Source: Phoronis australis (taxonomy: Eukaryota; Phoronida; Phoronidae). Taken from it: a DNA stretch of 64,000 bases. The translations under genes were made by a program, and so were the position numbers. This document shows positions 11,203-21,585 of the stretch, piece after piece (the first letter of the stretch is position 1; every line of letters starts with the position of its first letter). The DNA lies in NCBI GenBank assembly GCA_002633005.1, contig NMRA01000091.1, forward strand, positions 983,147 through 1,047,146, written 5' to 3'. The notes under the pieces were generated by a model. It was not told the origin of the DNA, did not search any database, and worked only from the letters and a program-made list of their open reading frames with translations.

Positions 11203-11940
11203 GAGTGACTCCATATAAAAACCAACAGGTAGAGTCTATACCCAAAATCACCGATTTTTTTGAAACTTAGCACATGAGTTTGGTTTGTTGAGATGTAGAA
11301 AGGCCTCACTTTTTAAGAATTTTCATTCATTATTTTTCTTTTTATGACCTGTACCTCCATTTTGCAACAAAATTGGGCGTCGAAGTAGGCATGTTTGAAT
11401 GCATTTTACTAGCATGTGTGGTAAGGACAAAACAAATGAATAATACCAATTGAAAGGGCAATGGCTGAATAATTTAATGGCATAACTTTCAAAATTCATT
11501 TTTAAATTTGTACTTTTTGAATTTGTGAGGCAAAAACGGCTATTTTTTAGGTTTTCACTGAAGCCATTTTCGGCCAAATTTGGCACTCTGTAGCAGCCAA
11601 AACGCACCTTTCCTGAAATTGACTTTATAATAATTTGTTTAGTCATTCCTATCCTGTTCATAATCTAAAATAAAAAATCTTGCCTCTAATGTAGTTTTTG
11701 CGTACGAAGCATTACACGAACTGCTCTTCNGTATACCTCTGATGCTGATTTCGTTAGTTTGAACCATATGAAAAATAAGTTCGATGTAAACACCAACTTT
11801 GCAGAAAATAATGGTGAGTAGTATAGTAAGTCATTTAGGACGCCCTACTATACTACTATGGCGATGTTTCTGTTCTAAGAAGGTTTCAAAAAAGTCTATT
11901 TTAAAGTAAATTTAAAAGTGTTAATGTCTCCGCTCCTGGC
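11009..11940. repeat. Duplicated contig ends around a single N (11730), with an insertion in one copy
   Basis: The LINE stretch starting GTATACCTCTGATG occurs at 11009-11202 and again at 11731-11929. The copies agree up to 'aagtgttaa'. There the left copy continues into a TTAA-associated repeat, while the right copy carries on in the LINE. I read this as two haplotypes, one with an insertion. Confidence 0.8.
11203..11729 (+). mobile_element. End of a TTAA-targeted DNA transposon (truncated by a contig end)
   Basis: It begins GAGTGACTCCATATAAAAAC directly after TTAA and is nearly identical to 21586-22112. It includes a shared minus-strand frame (11323-11661, 112 codons) of unknown meaning. 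TTAA targets are used by piggyBac and Kolobok elements. The purine-rich GAG terminus fits Kolobok better than the CCY terminus usual in piggyBac, but the other end of this copy is not assembled. Confidence 0.55.
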
Positions 11941-12310
11941 AGGACTCTAGTAATCACTCACTTACGGAAAGATTTGAAGGGTTGTAGACATAGTTGTTCA
12001 GTCTTTAATGACGTTAAGAAACCTCCTACATGTAAGTCAGAGTGTATATGGGAAATAGGGTTAGGAGATAATTTAGATTGGAAGAAAATATACGCATTGC
12101 CTTATGAAATTACAAAGGATCCTAACATCATATGGTTCCAATTTAAAATACTACTTAGGATTATTGCAACAAACACCTTTTTAGTCAAAATCCGTGTTCG
12201 GGAATCTAATTTATGTCCCTTTTGTACTGAAGGTCCAGAGACGCTGTCACACCTTTTTTGGGATCGCGTGTATTTTAAAAGTGCGCATTTGACGATATCG
12301 TTTGCGTAAT
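11941..12310 (+). pseudogene. LINE relic: C-terminal zinc-knuckle region
   Basis: This frame continues the LINE interrupted at 11202 and ends with the typical C-terminal block: WFQFKILLRI.ATNTFL, then SNLCPFC..GPETLSHLFW. In intact elements this is a CCHC-like knuckle just before the end of ORF2. It ends in stops soon after, and the second half of the knuckle is lost. Confidence 0.65.
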
Positions 12311-12443
12311 AAAATAGCATAGCTCAATTTCTCGCTGCATATGGTTATCTTACTTGGTGACTCCATGGCCGCAAATTCTTGAAGCCTACACAACATGTTG
12401 GCAAAAAAAAAACACGGAGAACGTGTTAAACAGGAAAAACTGT

Positions 12444-12512
12444 AAGTAACACAGACTCGAACTCTCGACCTGGCGGATAGAACGCGCGTGCTTTAGCACT
12501 ACACCACCTCGA
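12444..12512 (-). repeat. tRNA-like (SINE head or tRNA pseudogene)
   Basis: The minus strand has an A-box-like GTGGTGTAGTGC (complement of 12497-12508) and a B-box-like GAGTTCGAGTC (complement of 12454-12464) at tRNA spacing. The T-arm stem does not pair well, so it is not a credible functional tRNA. Most likely it is the head of a tRNA-derived SINE, with an A-rich stretch on its 3' side near 12400. Confidence 0.5.
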
Positions 12513-13847
12513 TTTAACTCCCAATGTGATACTATGAGACCTACTAGTTTATGGTCCAATGCGTTTGCGCGTGAAACCTACTTCTTTCTGCAATGCTTAT
12601 TACACGTTTTATATTTCGTGCAATCGGTTCCTAACAAATTCTTTGTATTTACAATAGTCTTCAAATGCCCAAAAGACCAAATCCGTTTTTCGTGTTGGCA
12701 ATAGTGACGGGATTGCTTTGGAAATTGTCTTAAGTTAAGGTTTGGCAAAGAGAGAATTTTGAGTTTCTGAGGGATTCATTAAGGCTTCGATTAAAAATCA
12801 CATCTTACCAGCAGCTTTTGCTTTTGATCGTCACTCAGGTTCAATTTTCTTTAAAAAATGAAGTAATTTGTTTTCATTCCACAGTGGAGCAGACGACGGA
12901 AACGGAGTGGTAGCGCGCAGCGCCACTGCCGGTCGCCTGGGAAATCGCGGGAGAGCCTATACTTAGCCATAGATCCGTTAAGATTGCGCCGTGTTCCGAT
13001 ATTGACACTTGAAATTGGATCTGACCCCCTCCCCCCAACTTTAAAACTGCACACATTTAAATCTTGTTTCATCCTTATAGTTTTAATTACTGGGATTAAT
13101 TAATAAACTCAACATTTCCCTACGCCCTTGCTGTTTTAATTTTTTGCGGCGGCCGAGGGGGGCCCTAATTCCGCATATGACTGCACAGATATCGAGCAGT
13201 TCGGAGAACGTATATGGTACTTGAAGACTCAAAATTTTAAAATTCGCTTCCCAGTTGCTTTTTTAACCTACCATTCGATGCCATTGTTCATGATGCATTA
13301 TGTCGGTCTCCGATTAGGCGCCTATCTATTTTCAGCTGGTGGCTCGACCAGCAACATGCATACCGCCACTCGGAGCAGAACCTAGCAGTTCGATTGGTCA
13401 AACATGATGCCTATCATATCGTGTGGGCAATTACATGTACATTTACTACAGACGCTACTAATCTCCTACATATCACATTGTGTTTCATGGCTGAATAATT
13501 GGCGCTTCCAAAGTTTCCAGTGGCGTAGGATAATCGATGCCTCCATTGATTTCGGGTGGATTTTTAATATTGCTCGCGAGACGAGAGAGAGAATAATGTC
13601 ATTAGAGAAACGCAATAGGTAAAGGAGGCACACTACCTACAACGCTGCTATTCCACTACTTCAAAATTTACTGGAATTTACTATCATATGCTCCATTACT
13701 TCCCGATGCCAAAATCCCGAAAAATGCGCATTGATTAAAATAGGAAGTACACCAAGTAAACAGGTGTTCAGTCCACTTTCCGAAAATTTCAGAATTATGG
13801 TCCTCTACCAACCCTCTAGATTCAAGTGTATTGCATACCAATTCCAG
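12513..13847. other. Rest of intron E2-E3; nothing recognised
   Basis: Several short frames on both strands but no domain or repeat that I can name. Confidence 0.5.
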
Positions 13848-14108
13848 TGCTGTGTAAAAACGTCCACTCTTCTGAAGACGAATGTGTCCAAGACGCGCAT
13901 TATGGATTGTGTGGATCAAACAACAGATGGATGGTCATGAAATGCATGAAAGCTTGCCACCACTTCCTGTGTCATGATGGACCGGAAGGATGTGACAACA
14001 AATATGGTGACCAATGCACCGCGTGGGCACAATCGGGGCAATGTACTGTGAACCCGTTTTTTATGTTCTATTACTGTGAGAAAGCTTGTTCAGAGTATTT
14101 GTGTTCAG
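13848..14108 (+). CDS. ShKT exon E3 (two domains with widened C5-C6 spacing)
   Basis: A 261-base phase 1-1 exon (acceptor attccag, donor gtgagt) encoding 87 codons and two ShKT-type domains. The first runs from LCKN to CHHFLC and the second from GCDN to CSEYLC. In both, C5 and C6 are separated by four residues (C-HHFL-C and C-SEYL-C) instead of the usual two, while the other spacings are ordinary. Since both domains share the change, it probably arose before an internal duplication. Tyr/Phe-rich FFMFYY lies before C4 of the second domain. Confidence 0.87.
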
Positions 14109-14413
14109 GTGAGTTTCAACGTTTGACATTTAACTTCTGGTTAAATCTCTCTTGGGCAAGCGAATGTGTTTATTTATAACTTCAAGGTGTTGATCAATTG
14201 ATCATCGCGTATTATAATAACGTCAACGATAGCGTATTGTTTTTTGGGTTGGCGAGTTTATCGAAAACTAGTGTAAGTTGGCGAGGTCCTTGAGGTCTCC
14301 ACGTAACCTATATCTCTATTCATCCACAAACTATGAAACATTTGACTGTACTAGAATTTTATGAGAGAAATTACCTTACGCGATGATAATCAATCTTGGA
14401 AAAAACTCATTCT
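14109..14413 (+). other. Start of intron E3-E4
   Basis: Intron sequence; its last part is repeated after the N at 14470. Confidence 0.6.
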
Positions 14414-14696
14414 GTAATTACTCTGCGCGTGTAAGCGCAGAGTACTGTTGTTCCTGGGTTTTCTTAAATNCGATAGCGTATTGTTTTTTGGGTTGGCGAG
14501 TTTATCGAAAACTAGTGTAAGTTGGCGAGGTCCTTGAGGTCTCCACCTAACCTATATCTCTATTCATCCACAAACTATGAAACATTTGACTGTACTAGAA
14601 TTTTATGAGAGAAATTACCTTACGCGAAAAAACTCATTCTGTAATTACTCTGCGCGTGTAAGCGCAGAGTACTGTTGTTCCTGGGATTTCTTAAAT
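14227..14696. repeat. Duplicated contig ends around a single N (14470)
   Basis: 14227-14469 and 14471-14696 are the same sequence. The left copy has about 17 extra bases (gatgataatcaatcttgg region) and there are a few substitutions. Interpreted as unmerged haplotypes that overlap the start of a Helentron-like element. Confidence 0.85.
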
Positions 14697-15964
14697 TGTA
14701 TTCTTATTCTTATTCTTATTATTATTACTCTGCGCGTGTAAGCGCAGAGTACTGTTGTTCCTGGGTTTTCTTCAATTTTATTCTTATTCTTGTTCTGCTT
14801 CTTATTCTTCTTCCGACCAGCTTTGAGGCTTAGTATCTGCAAATTGGGTGCAGGTACGTTCTTTAACTTCAGCATATGATTTTTGACAGTACATAAATTT
14901 TGATTCCTTATATAATCATATTCCATATTGCACCGGAAGAGGTCGTTTGGTGCAAAGGTCATAAAAAATTCAAAATGCTACTCCTCCTTCAGTTTTAATG
15001 CTATCTTTTTCAAATTCGGTGCATAGGAATAAGTCAATCGGACAATTTAAAAAAAATAGTTTTCTGATTAATCAGGTCATCCAATCAGGTTAAACAGGTC
15101 AAAGGTGATTAGGTGCAAACTCAAATTTTGAGCTAGACACTTCAAATTCACAGGTCTGATTGGCACAAGTAATTCAATTCGGAATCCAAAGTTTCGGGTC
15201 ATTTAGTACTAACTTGGGGTCATTAGGTGCATTTTTCTTCTAAAATTTGACCTTTTCATTAACCAAGTATTCTAATGAGTCAACTGTGATTCTCATCATT
15301 GAACGCATTCTTCATGGTCTTTTCAATAATTCACGTAAAGACTTTTATAATGCACCAGATAGGGTCAATTAGTGCAAAGGTCATGTAACCTTCAAAATGT
15401 TATATCTCTTACGTTTTCCAAGGAATTCTTTTCAATTTGAGCACACTTGGGTACGTCAACATGCCTATTGAATACCCTACTTTACTTCGCAATAGGCTTA
15501 ACCAATCAGAAAAAAGGACAAAGGTCATTGAGTGCAAACTAAAATTTAGAGCTAGAGGCTTCAAAATTACATATCTTTTTACTAAGTGCGATTGAGATTG
15601 AATTCTAAATTTTCAGGTCATTTGGTGCACCCATGGGGTCATTAGGTGCATTTTTCTTCTGAAAGTTTGACCACTTCATTCATCTTGTATTCTAAAGTGC
15701 ATAAAGTGAAACATCTGTGATTATTAGCATTAACTACACTTTTAATCGAGTTAACAATTATTCCCTCATCGGGGCTCATAATGCACCGGAAGAGGTCAGT
15801 TAGTGGAAAGGTCATCAAAAATTACTATGTAATTTCTCCTACAATTTTAAAGAATTCCTTTTCATATTGGTAAACGGGTTGCTGTCAGTAACTTCCCATA
15901 ATAATTCCAGTAATACGCACGCGCAGAGTCCGTTATTGTCACCCCGTGACAATTATCATTCTAG
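14414..15964 (+). mobile_element. Helitron/Helentron-like non-autonomous element, copy C
   Basis: 5' hairpin heads ACTCTGCGCGTG..GCGCAGAGT at 14420, 14647 (assembly duplicate) and about 14725; the same body as copies A and B; 3' CACGCGCAGAGT at 15918-15929, hairpin ATTGTCAC/GTGACAAT, and terminal CTAG at 15961-15964. It is followed at once by LINE coding sequence, so it inserted into that LINE. Confidence 0.65.
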
Positions 15965-16433
15965 TTTACCAATGTATTTCCGATGTTAGACTCAGATGGT
16001 TTCAATTCCGTATCAACCACAGGCTTATTGGTACAAACTCTTATTTTAAGAAAATAGGTGTTAATGGATCGTCTTTATGTTCTTTCTGTGAGCAACATGA
16101 AGAAACAATTCTACATTTGTATTGGAAATGTTCACATATTCAGAAGTTTTGGGGCTGTTTAAAAACTGGATGATAAATCAGTGCAATTTTCCTCTGCATT
16201 TAAATATGTCTTCCGCCTTGTTTGGAAACCCAGCCTGTAGATTAGAAAATTTAAATTTAATTCTTTTCTTAGCGAAAATTCATTCATATAGACAAAGACT
16301 ACAAAAGGCTAATCCCAATTTCCAGTCTTGTTTATCTGAGTTATGTGAGTACTAACTTGGAAAACATTATTTACAATGATAAATTGGATTTTGAGAGATT
16401 CCAGGAAACGTGGTCTTCTTTTTTGCATAACTA
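15965..16433 (+). pseudogene. LINE relic: C-terminal end with zinc knuckle
   Basis: The frame from about 15970 to 16173 has RLRWFQFRINHRL.GTNSYF, SSLCSFC..HEETILHLYWKC, IQKFW, the C-terminal knuckle (C-x2-C..H..C) of non-LTR ORF2. A frameshift near 16165 moves the rest into another frame (LILFLAKIHSYRQRL) that ends close to 16433. Copy C of the Helentron-like element removed or displaced its upstream part. Confidence 0.65.
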
Positions 16434-17413
16434 GCTTTTATAGGGTCCCATAATGTAATTTGTTTGATGTACAGCACACATCACGCATTTTTATGCGACC
16501 GGTCGGCTACAAATTAGCCGACCGGCAGCCGGCCGCAGTGCCGACTCATAAGGCGACCCACCAGAGGACTCTACAGCCGACCTTAAATGCCGACAGGCCA
16601 TCAGCCGACCCTCTAGTCGGCTGCTATTTTTAGGCTAGAGTAACAGTTGTGTTAAAGGGTGTCAGGCTGATACCGCTTTGCGTGCAGATGTATATTCGTC
16701 TCGGCACATGCAGGGTCAAATAAATTAACCTAGCTATATGATGTTTCCATTACATAAGTTCACATCGGTTGTGCTCATTGACACCACTAATTCGAAGGTT
16801 GGAGGCAAGCGGTCATATTGTACATTGGATTATGAACAATGCAACACGTTTTGGATAACAAAACGTTAAAGTTTTCTTTACATTTGATCTTTTGGCTCAA
16901 GAAGTTAATAAGTTGCTTTAGATTAGCTGCTTCCCAGTCAATACAACGTCGTTGTCATTTTGTAAACGCAGCTACTTTTTACAGTCTTCGCCAACACTTG
17001 TTTTTGTTTGTGTTACGCCGAACTGCATCTTTTTGCGCTTTCAAAATTCCTCACGCGATATGATTATGTGTGCTAAGCGCATTTTGTGAACAGGAAATAT
17101 TATTGATGCATCTCCAAAAGTGTTATTTTCAGTGTCAGCAAAAAGTGTCACAGGAGATCATGGGATGAAGTTAAATGGTTACAGGGAGTCGTATTAACTG
17201 CTAGTGTTTAGCGACAAGAACGGTTGATTGCAAATTGTTGTGGCAAGATGTATAACCTAGTCTGGCCGAATTCTGTAGATTCCTGGCTTGTTTGATTAAT
17301 TTATTGAAGCTACTTTACAGAAAATGTGGCGTTCGCAGAATAAACCTTCAGGCAGTCATGTATTTTGATCAAACACATCTAAATAAACCGTCTGTGCAAC
17401 CTTCTTCTTACAG
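16434..17413. other. Rest of intron E3-E4, with a GCCGAC-rich palindromic patch
   Basis: CCGGTCGGCTA (16499-16509) pairs perfectly with TAGCCGACCGG (16515-16525) over a 5-base loop. Several more GCCGAC/GTCGGC words follow up to about 16635. The remainder is featureless intron up to the acceptor cttcttacag at 17413. Confidence 0.6.
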
Positions 17414-17554
17414 AAACGGCTCCATATGATCCATGTGTTAATAAACTATCAGACAAAGAATGTAACGAGGAAATGGTTGCAACTTGTGGAAGTAAAATTT
17501 CGACCAATGCTCAATGTTACCGAACTTGCAGCGGATGTGGTAGAGATGAAATAG
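17414..17554 (+). CDS. ShKT exon E4 (one domain)
   Basis: A 141-base phase 1-1 exon (acceptor ttcttacag, donor gtacta) with one ShKT domain: DPCVN, KEC, ATC, AQC, then TCSGC. The stretch between C3 and C4 lacks the WM/YM aromatic pair seen in most other domains here, so this is a divergent member. It sits 316 bases before E5, the closest exon spacing in the window, and E4 and E5 share the unusual ending C5-S/T-G-C6 followed by glycine, which suggests they are sister duplicates. Confidence 0.85.
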   Translation, partial: KRLHMIHVLINYQTKNVTRKWLQLVEVKFRPMLNVTELAADVVEMK

Positions 17555-17870
17555 GTACTATAACTAGAGACATTGTAACCCCACTGGTACTAAGGCACTC
17601 TAAAAGTTTTCAGTTCTTTCGGACCTTCGACAAATCCTAGATTATTATGTAGGGGTGGATGATCGGTTGCAATTGCGGCCAACACTTTGCTAATCGTAAG
17701 TGTAACTTTCAATTTATTCCCTCCAGCAAATTACATACAAGCGTATTAGCCTCTGATTAAGTACAATGCCTCCAATCGGAACGAAGACTTTTGAAACTCC
17801 TGTGTTAATCAGACGAATTATTATTACAACTGAATTGAAATTCCATGAGGTGAAATTCTGAACTTTGTAG
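17555..17870 (+). other. Intron between E4 and E5
   Basis: A 316-base phase 1 intron with no other content noticed. Confidence 0.75.
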
Positions 17871-18017
17871 CGGACAAGACACATGATGATTGCATCAACC
17901 TAGATGCCGATGACATATGCTGGGACCTGGCAGTGAAGGGTCGGTGTGAGCTTTCAGTAGAAGCAAAGAGGCGTTGTCGACGATCCTGTACTGGATGTGG
18001 TGGTGATCAGGATACAG
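17871..18017 (+). CDS. ShKT exon E5 (one domain)
   Basis: A 147-base phase 1-1 exon (acceptor aactttgtag, donor gtaaca; 49 codons). Six cysteines: DDCIN, DIC, GRC, RRC, then SCTGC. It is rich in Asp at the N-terminal side and in Arg around C4. Like E4 it lacks the aromatic pair before C4 and ends C-x-G-C-G-G. The next recognised exon is 8.1 kb away across a minisatellite and a transposon. Confidence 0.87.
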
Positions 18018-18364
18018 GTAACAACAGACTATTGGATTTGTATGTTTTGTGACCAGCACAATTAACTTGGGAAAGTAGACCTTTTGTTGGGAGTGTCGTT
18101 CACCATAATGCAGTTTAAATATGTGCATTGCAATTCAAGTATAAAGCAAAGTACAAAGGAAGATAATAATGACCGCCCATATTAGAACAACGCCCCTCTT
18201 CATTTGCGCATAAGTGTAAGTTTGATGTTGTTAATGACGATGGTAAGATAATGATGGCTATGTTAGTGGAGGTGATGATGGCCATGGTGAAAGCGATGGG
18301 TACATCTGCCTTTGGTGACGACGTAGCTGCTGTTGCAGATGCTGACGTCAGTGGCTATGTTGTT
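18018..18364 (+). other. Start of intron E5-E6
   Basis: Intron sequence grading into GATGGTG-rich simple sequence from about 18230. Confidence 0.6.
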
Positions 18365-18895
18365 GACGTAGTTGATTTTTTGTGATATGATGGTGACCCT
18401 GATATAACCATCGTGGTGACAACGATGGTCCCGGTAATGATGGTGACACTGATATGGCCATCGTGGTGACAGCGATGGCCCTGGTTATGATGTTGACTCT
18501 GACATGGCTATCGTGGTGACAGCGATGGTCCTGATTATGATGGTGACACTGATATGGCCATCGAGGTGACAGCGACGGTCCTGGTTACGACGGTGACCAT
18601 GATATGGCCATCGTGGTGGCAGCGATGGTCCTGATTATGATGGTGACACTGATATGGCCATCGAGGTGACAGCGACGGTCCTGGTTATGACGGTGACCAT
18701 GATATGGTCGTCGTGGTGACAGCGATTGTCCTGGTTATGATGTAGACTCTGACATGGCTATCGTTGTGACAGCCATGGTCCTGGTTATCTTGGTTACCCT
18801 GATAGGGTCATAGTGGTGACAGTAATGGTCCTGGTTATGATGGTGACACTGATACGACCATAGTGAAGACAGCGATGGTCCTGGTGAAAATGAAA
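18365..18895 (+). repeat. 50-bp minisatellite, about 10 units
   Basis: The phrase GATATGGCCATCG or a close variant recurs at 18401, 18451, 18501, 18551, 18601, 18651, 18701, 18751, 18801 and 18851, exactly 50 bases apart. Units at 18551 and 18651 share TCGAGGTGACAGCGACGG, while alternate units share other variants, hinting at a 100-base higher-order unit. Since 50 is not a multiple of three and the array lies in an intron, it is not coding. Confidence 0.92.
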
Positions 18896-19126
18896 AATCC
18901 GGCGGACATGATGTTGATGATGACGATGGAAGTGGTAGCATTGTGGATACTGTGGCAGTGACCATGGTTATCATGTTACTGATTATGGTGGTAGATGTAG
19001 TGGTGATGATGGCGTCTAAAGTAGTGGTGTTACTATTGATGGCGATGGTTAGGGTGATGGTGGTGATAGATACGGTGGCAACTAAAGTAGTGTTGTTAGT
19101 GTTGATGGTGATGATGATGGTGGTGG
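18896..19126 (+). repeat. Degenerate GATGGTG simple sequence before a gap
   Basis: ATGGTGGTGAT-type simple sequence continuing from the minisatellite into an assembly gap. Confidence 0.75.
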
Positions 19127-19191
19127 NNNNNNNNNNNNNNNNNNNNNNNNNNNNNNNNNNNNNNNNNNNNNNNNNNNNNNNNNNNNNNNNN
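19127..19191. other. Assembly gap (65 N)
   Basis: A run of N at the end of the simple-sequence tract. Confidence 1.
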
Positions 19192-21585
19192 ACAACAGCA
19201 ACACAGAGCGTTGAAATGCACCCAACTGGGTGTTTATTAGCATTGAAAATGGCGCAAAATATGTCGAATGCCAGTGGAGAAAACCATGAAATCTGACCTT
19301 CCCCCGTGGAAAGGCATGCTTAGAACAGCATGTCGAGCATGTTTAAGCATTTTATCTTAAATTACCTCGATGCTTGTCAACTGAAAAAAAAAACTCTTAA
19401 CAATCACATAAACATATTTATTTTCCCATGTTCATCTAAAATACTTCGAAACTGTCGAATACTTCATCGATTACTATTTTTGCTTCCCAATATGGTTTCA
19501 TGATACATCAGTCTTCTGAATGGGCTATCATTGAACTTGTAGGCCTTTGTTGAAATTTGCAATATTTCGACTATAGCGAGCGATATCATCCAATAACATC
19601 ATTCATTTAGCTAAGGCATGAACCATAAATGATACCTTTCTATTCTACAATGTTACCACGGTGTTGAAAAGAACAACTACAGAGGTTATATCCAGTTATT
19701 ACCATACTAGTGGACGTTCTAAACACATTCTACTCCAGACTAATCTGCATTACAGCAATCGGAGGTGTTCCATAGGGTTTATATGGGATGACTTCTAGTG
19801 TTTTCATCCATGTTTGTTCGACCCAAGCATGAGATGCTGTGTACGCCACTTGTTCCGGTGTTTTCAAATCAAACTTGTTGCCTCGCAACCTCTGCAGTGT
19901 CTCTGGCTTTCATCAAGGACATTGTGTCACTCAATATTCACAAACCTAAAATATGAATGCCATTTCACTTTCCACAAAAAGGCATTTGCGATAGCATTAT
20001 TAGAATCTCAGTTACGTTTTAAGTCGAACTTTTGCTCTTCTGCTCATGTATGAACAGACAGTTAAACTTGTGTTCAATAGTTTGACTGCAGACTGAGAAC
20101 TGCGTAGGACTGAAGGTGATGGCAGTTAAAACACCTACCAGTAGTTAAATATACAATATGCTAATTTTGTTTTGTGCCCAATAGTTACCATGCATTTAAC
20201 CAAAAAAAACATTTGTTGTTCCTATCGTGAATCAAACAGTCAGAGAGCGATGTGAAAATTGACACAAACTTAAGTTTTACAGTCTCAATTAAGTGATTAT
20301 GTTGAAGGACTGGTTACATGTAACTTGACAATGTTTTGGAAACTAGTTGATTCTGGATTCAACTCCAGTTAACTCATTTGAAATCTGTGCTGTACTTTTC
20401 CCTAACCATTGTAACCTCCAATTTGGCTGAATCAGTAAGAAAACCAACTTACTTTTGTTTGCAAGACCAAAACTACTGATTCATGAATGAAGTCTAAGTA
20501 ATTTACTTAACAACCACATCAATATAAATACAAGTTTAAATTCAAAACTCACATCCTTACAGTTCTTCAGTTATCCATGTGGAGTCTAGGCTGTACCAAA
20601 ACCGTTTGAATTTGGTTCGAATGAAAGCTTATACTGTAGGTCACTTCCTAGGCATGTAACCTTGACAACCACATGCTTTCCTTGATAACAGTCTTCCAGA
20701 TCAACATGTGGCTGGGCTAGCATAATTTAAATAAACAATCAACAGACCTAGATGCAATAAACATTAATGTATTCCAAGAGGCCTTCCTTGAAAACTGGCC
20801 TAACAGTCTAAAATGTATCTGGGCTAGTATGATTAAAGTGAACAATAACCCTAGAAGCATAAAACAATAATATAAGGACACTAGTGAAATTAAATATCTT
20901 ATTTTTTCATAAATAATGTGGCAGTACCACAAGAATCCCGAGTCATGTCCAAGTCCGTACCATATCTGCTGACAGACAATATTTTGAAAAATTTTGAGTC
21001 TTCACAGCAACGATAAATGTCCTTGAAAAATCAAAATGAGTAATTTTTGGCAATTATTTTTGTCCGAAATAGACAAAATTTTACTGTAGCTACAGACTGG
21101 CAGCTACCACCTGATTATGACATAATTTCAAATGTTGGAAATGCTAATACTTGCACATTTGGTAAAACTGGATCATATATTTGTGTATGGTTTGTATTGA
21201 TATTTATTGTGCTTGTTTACACAACATGCAGGTAACACTGCCTTTGTTGTTTTTAAACAATTGCATTTAATATTTTGCTGTACTGACTTTGAAAGCAGTA
21301 TGAAAGGAAACTGAGCACTTGTTAAGTGTAGTGACTGAATAAAAAACAAAGAACATAACAGATGCAGTTATTTTCTCTAGTGTTTTAGGTCGCATTTGGT
21401 CATCTTTGAGCATTTGCTGTTTTAACAATGTAACTTACCCAACAATAGGTCACATTTAGGTAAGTAATCTAAAATAAGTAACTGCCCTGCTTAGGTTCTG
21501 GGATTTGAGATTTCTTTGAAATTTAGAGAATAAAAAACAATTTTACAATTTCTAACATTGTCACAATATTAATGCTAACACTTTA
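19192..21585. other. Intron sequence, nothing recognised
   Basis: AT-rich sequence with short frames only. A diverged local repeat of about 118 bases can be seen near 20705-20880 ('gggctag.at.att..aa..aacaat'). No gene supported. Confidence 0.45.

Noticed and set aside
18735-19296. Frames of Met/Val or Ser/Pro composition across the GATGGTG tract
   Set aside because: Repeat-derived; the 50-base period does not keep frame.
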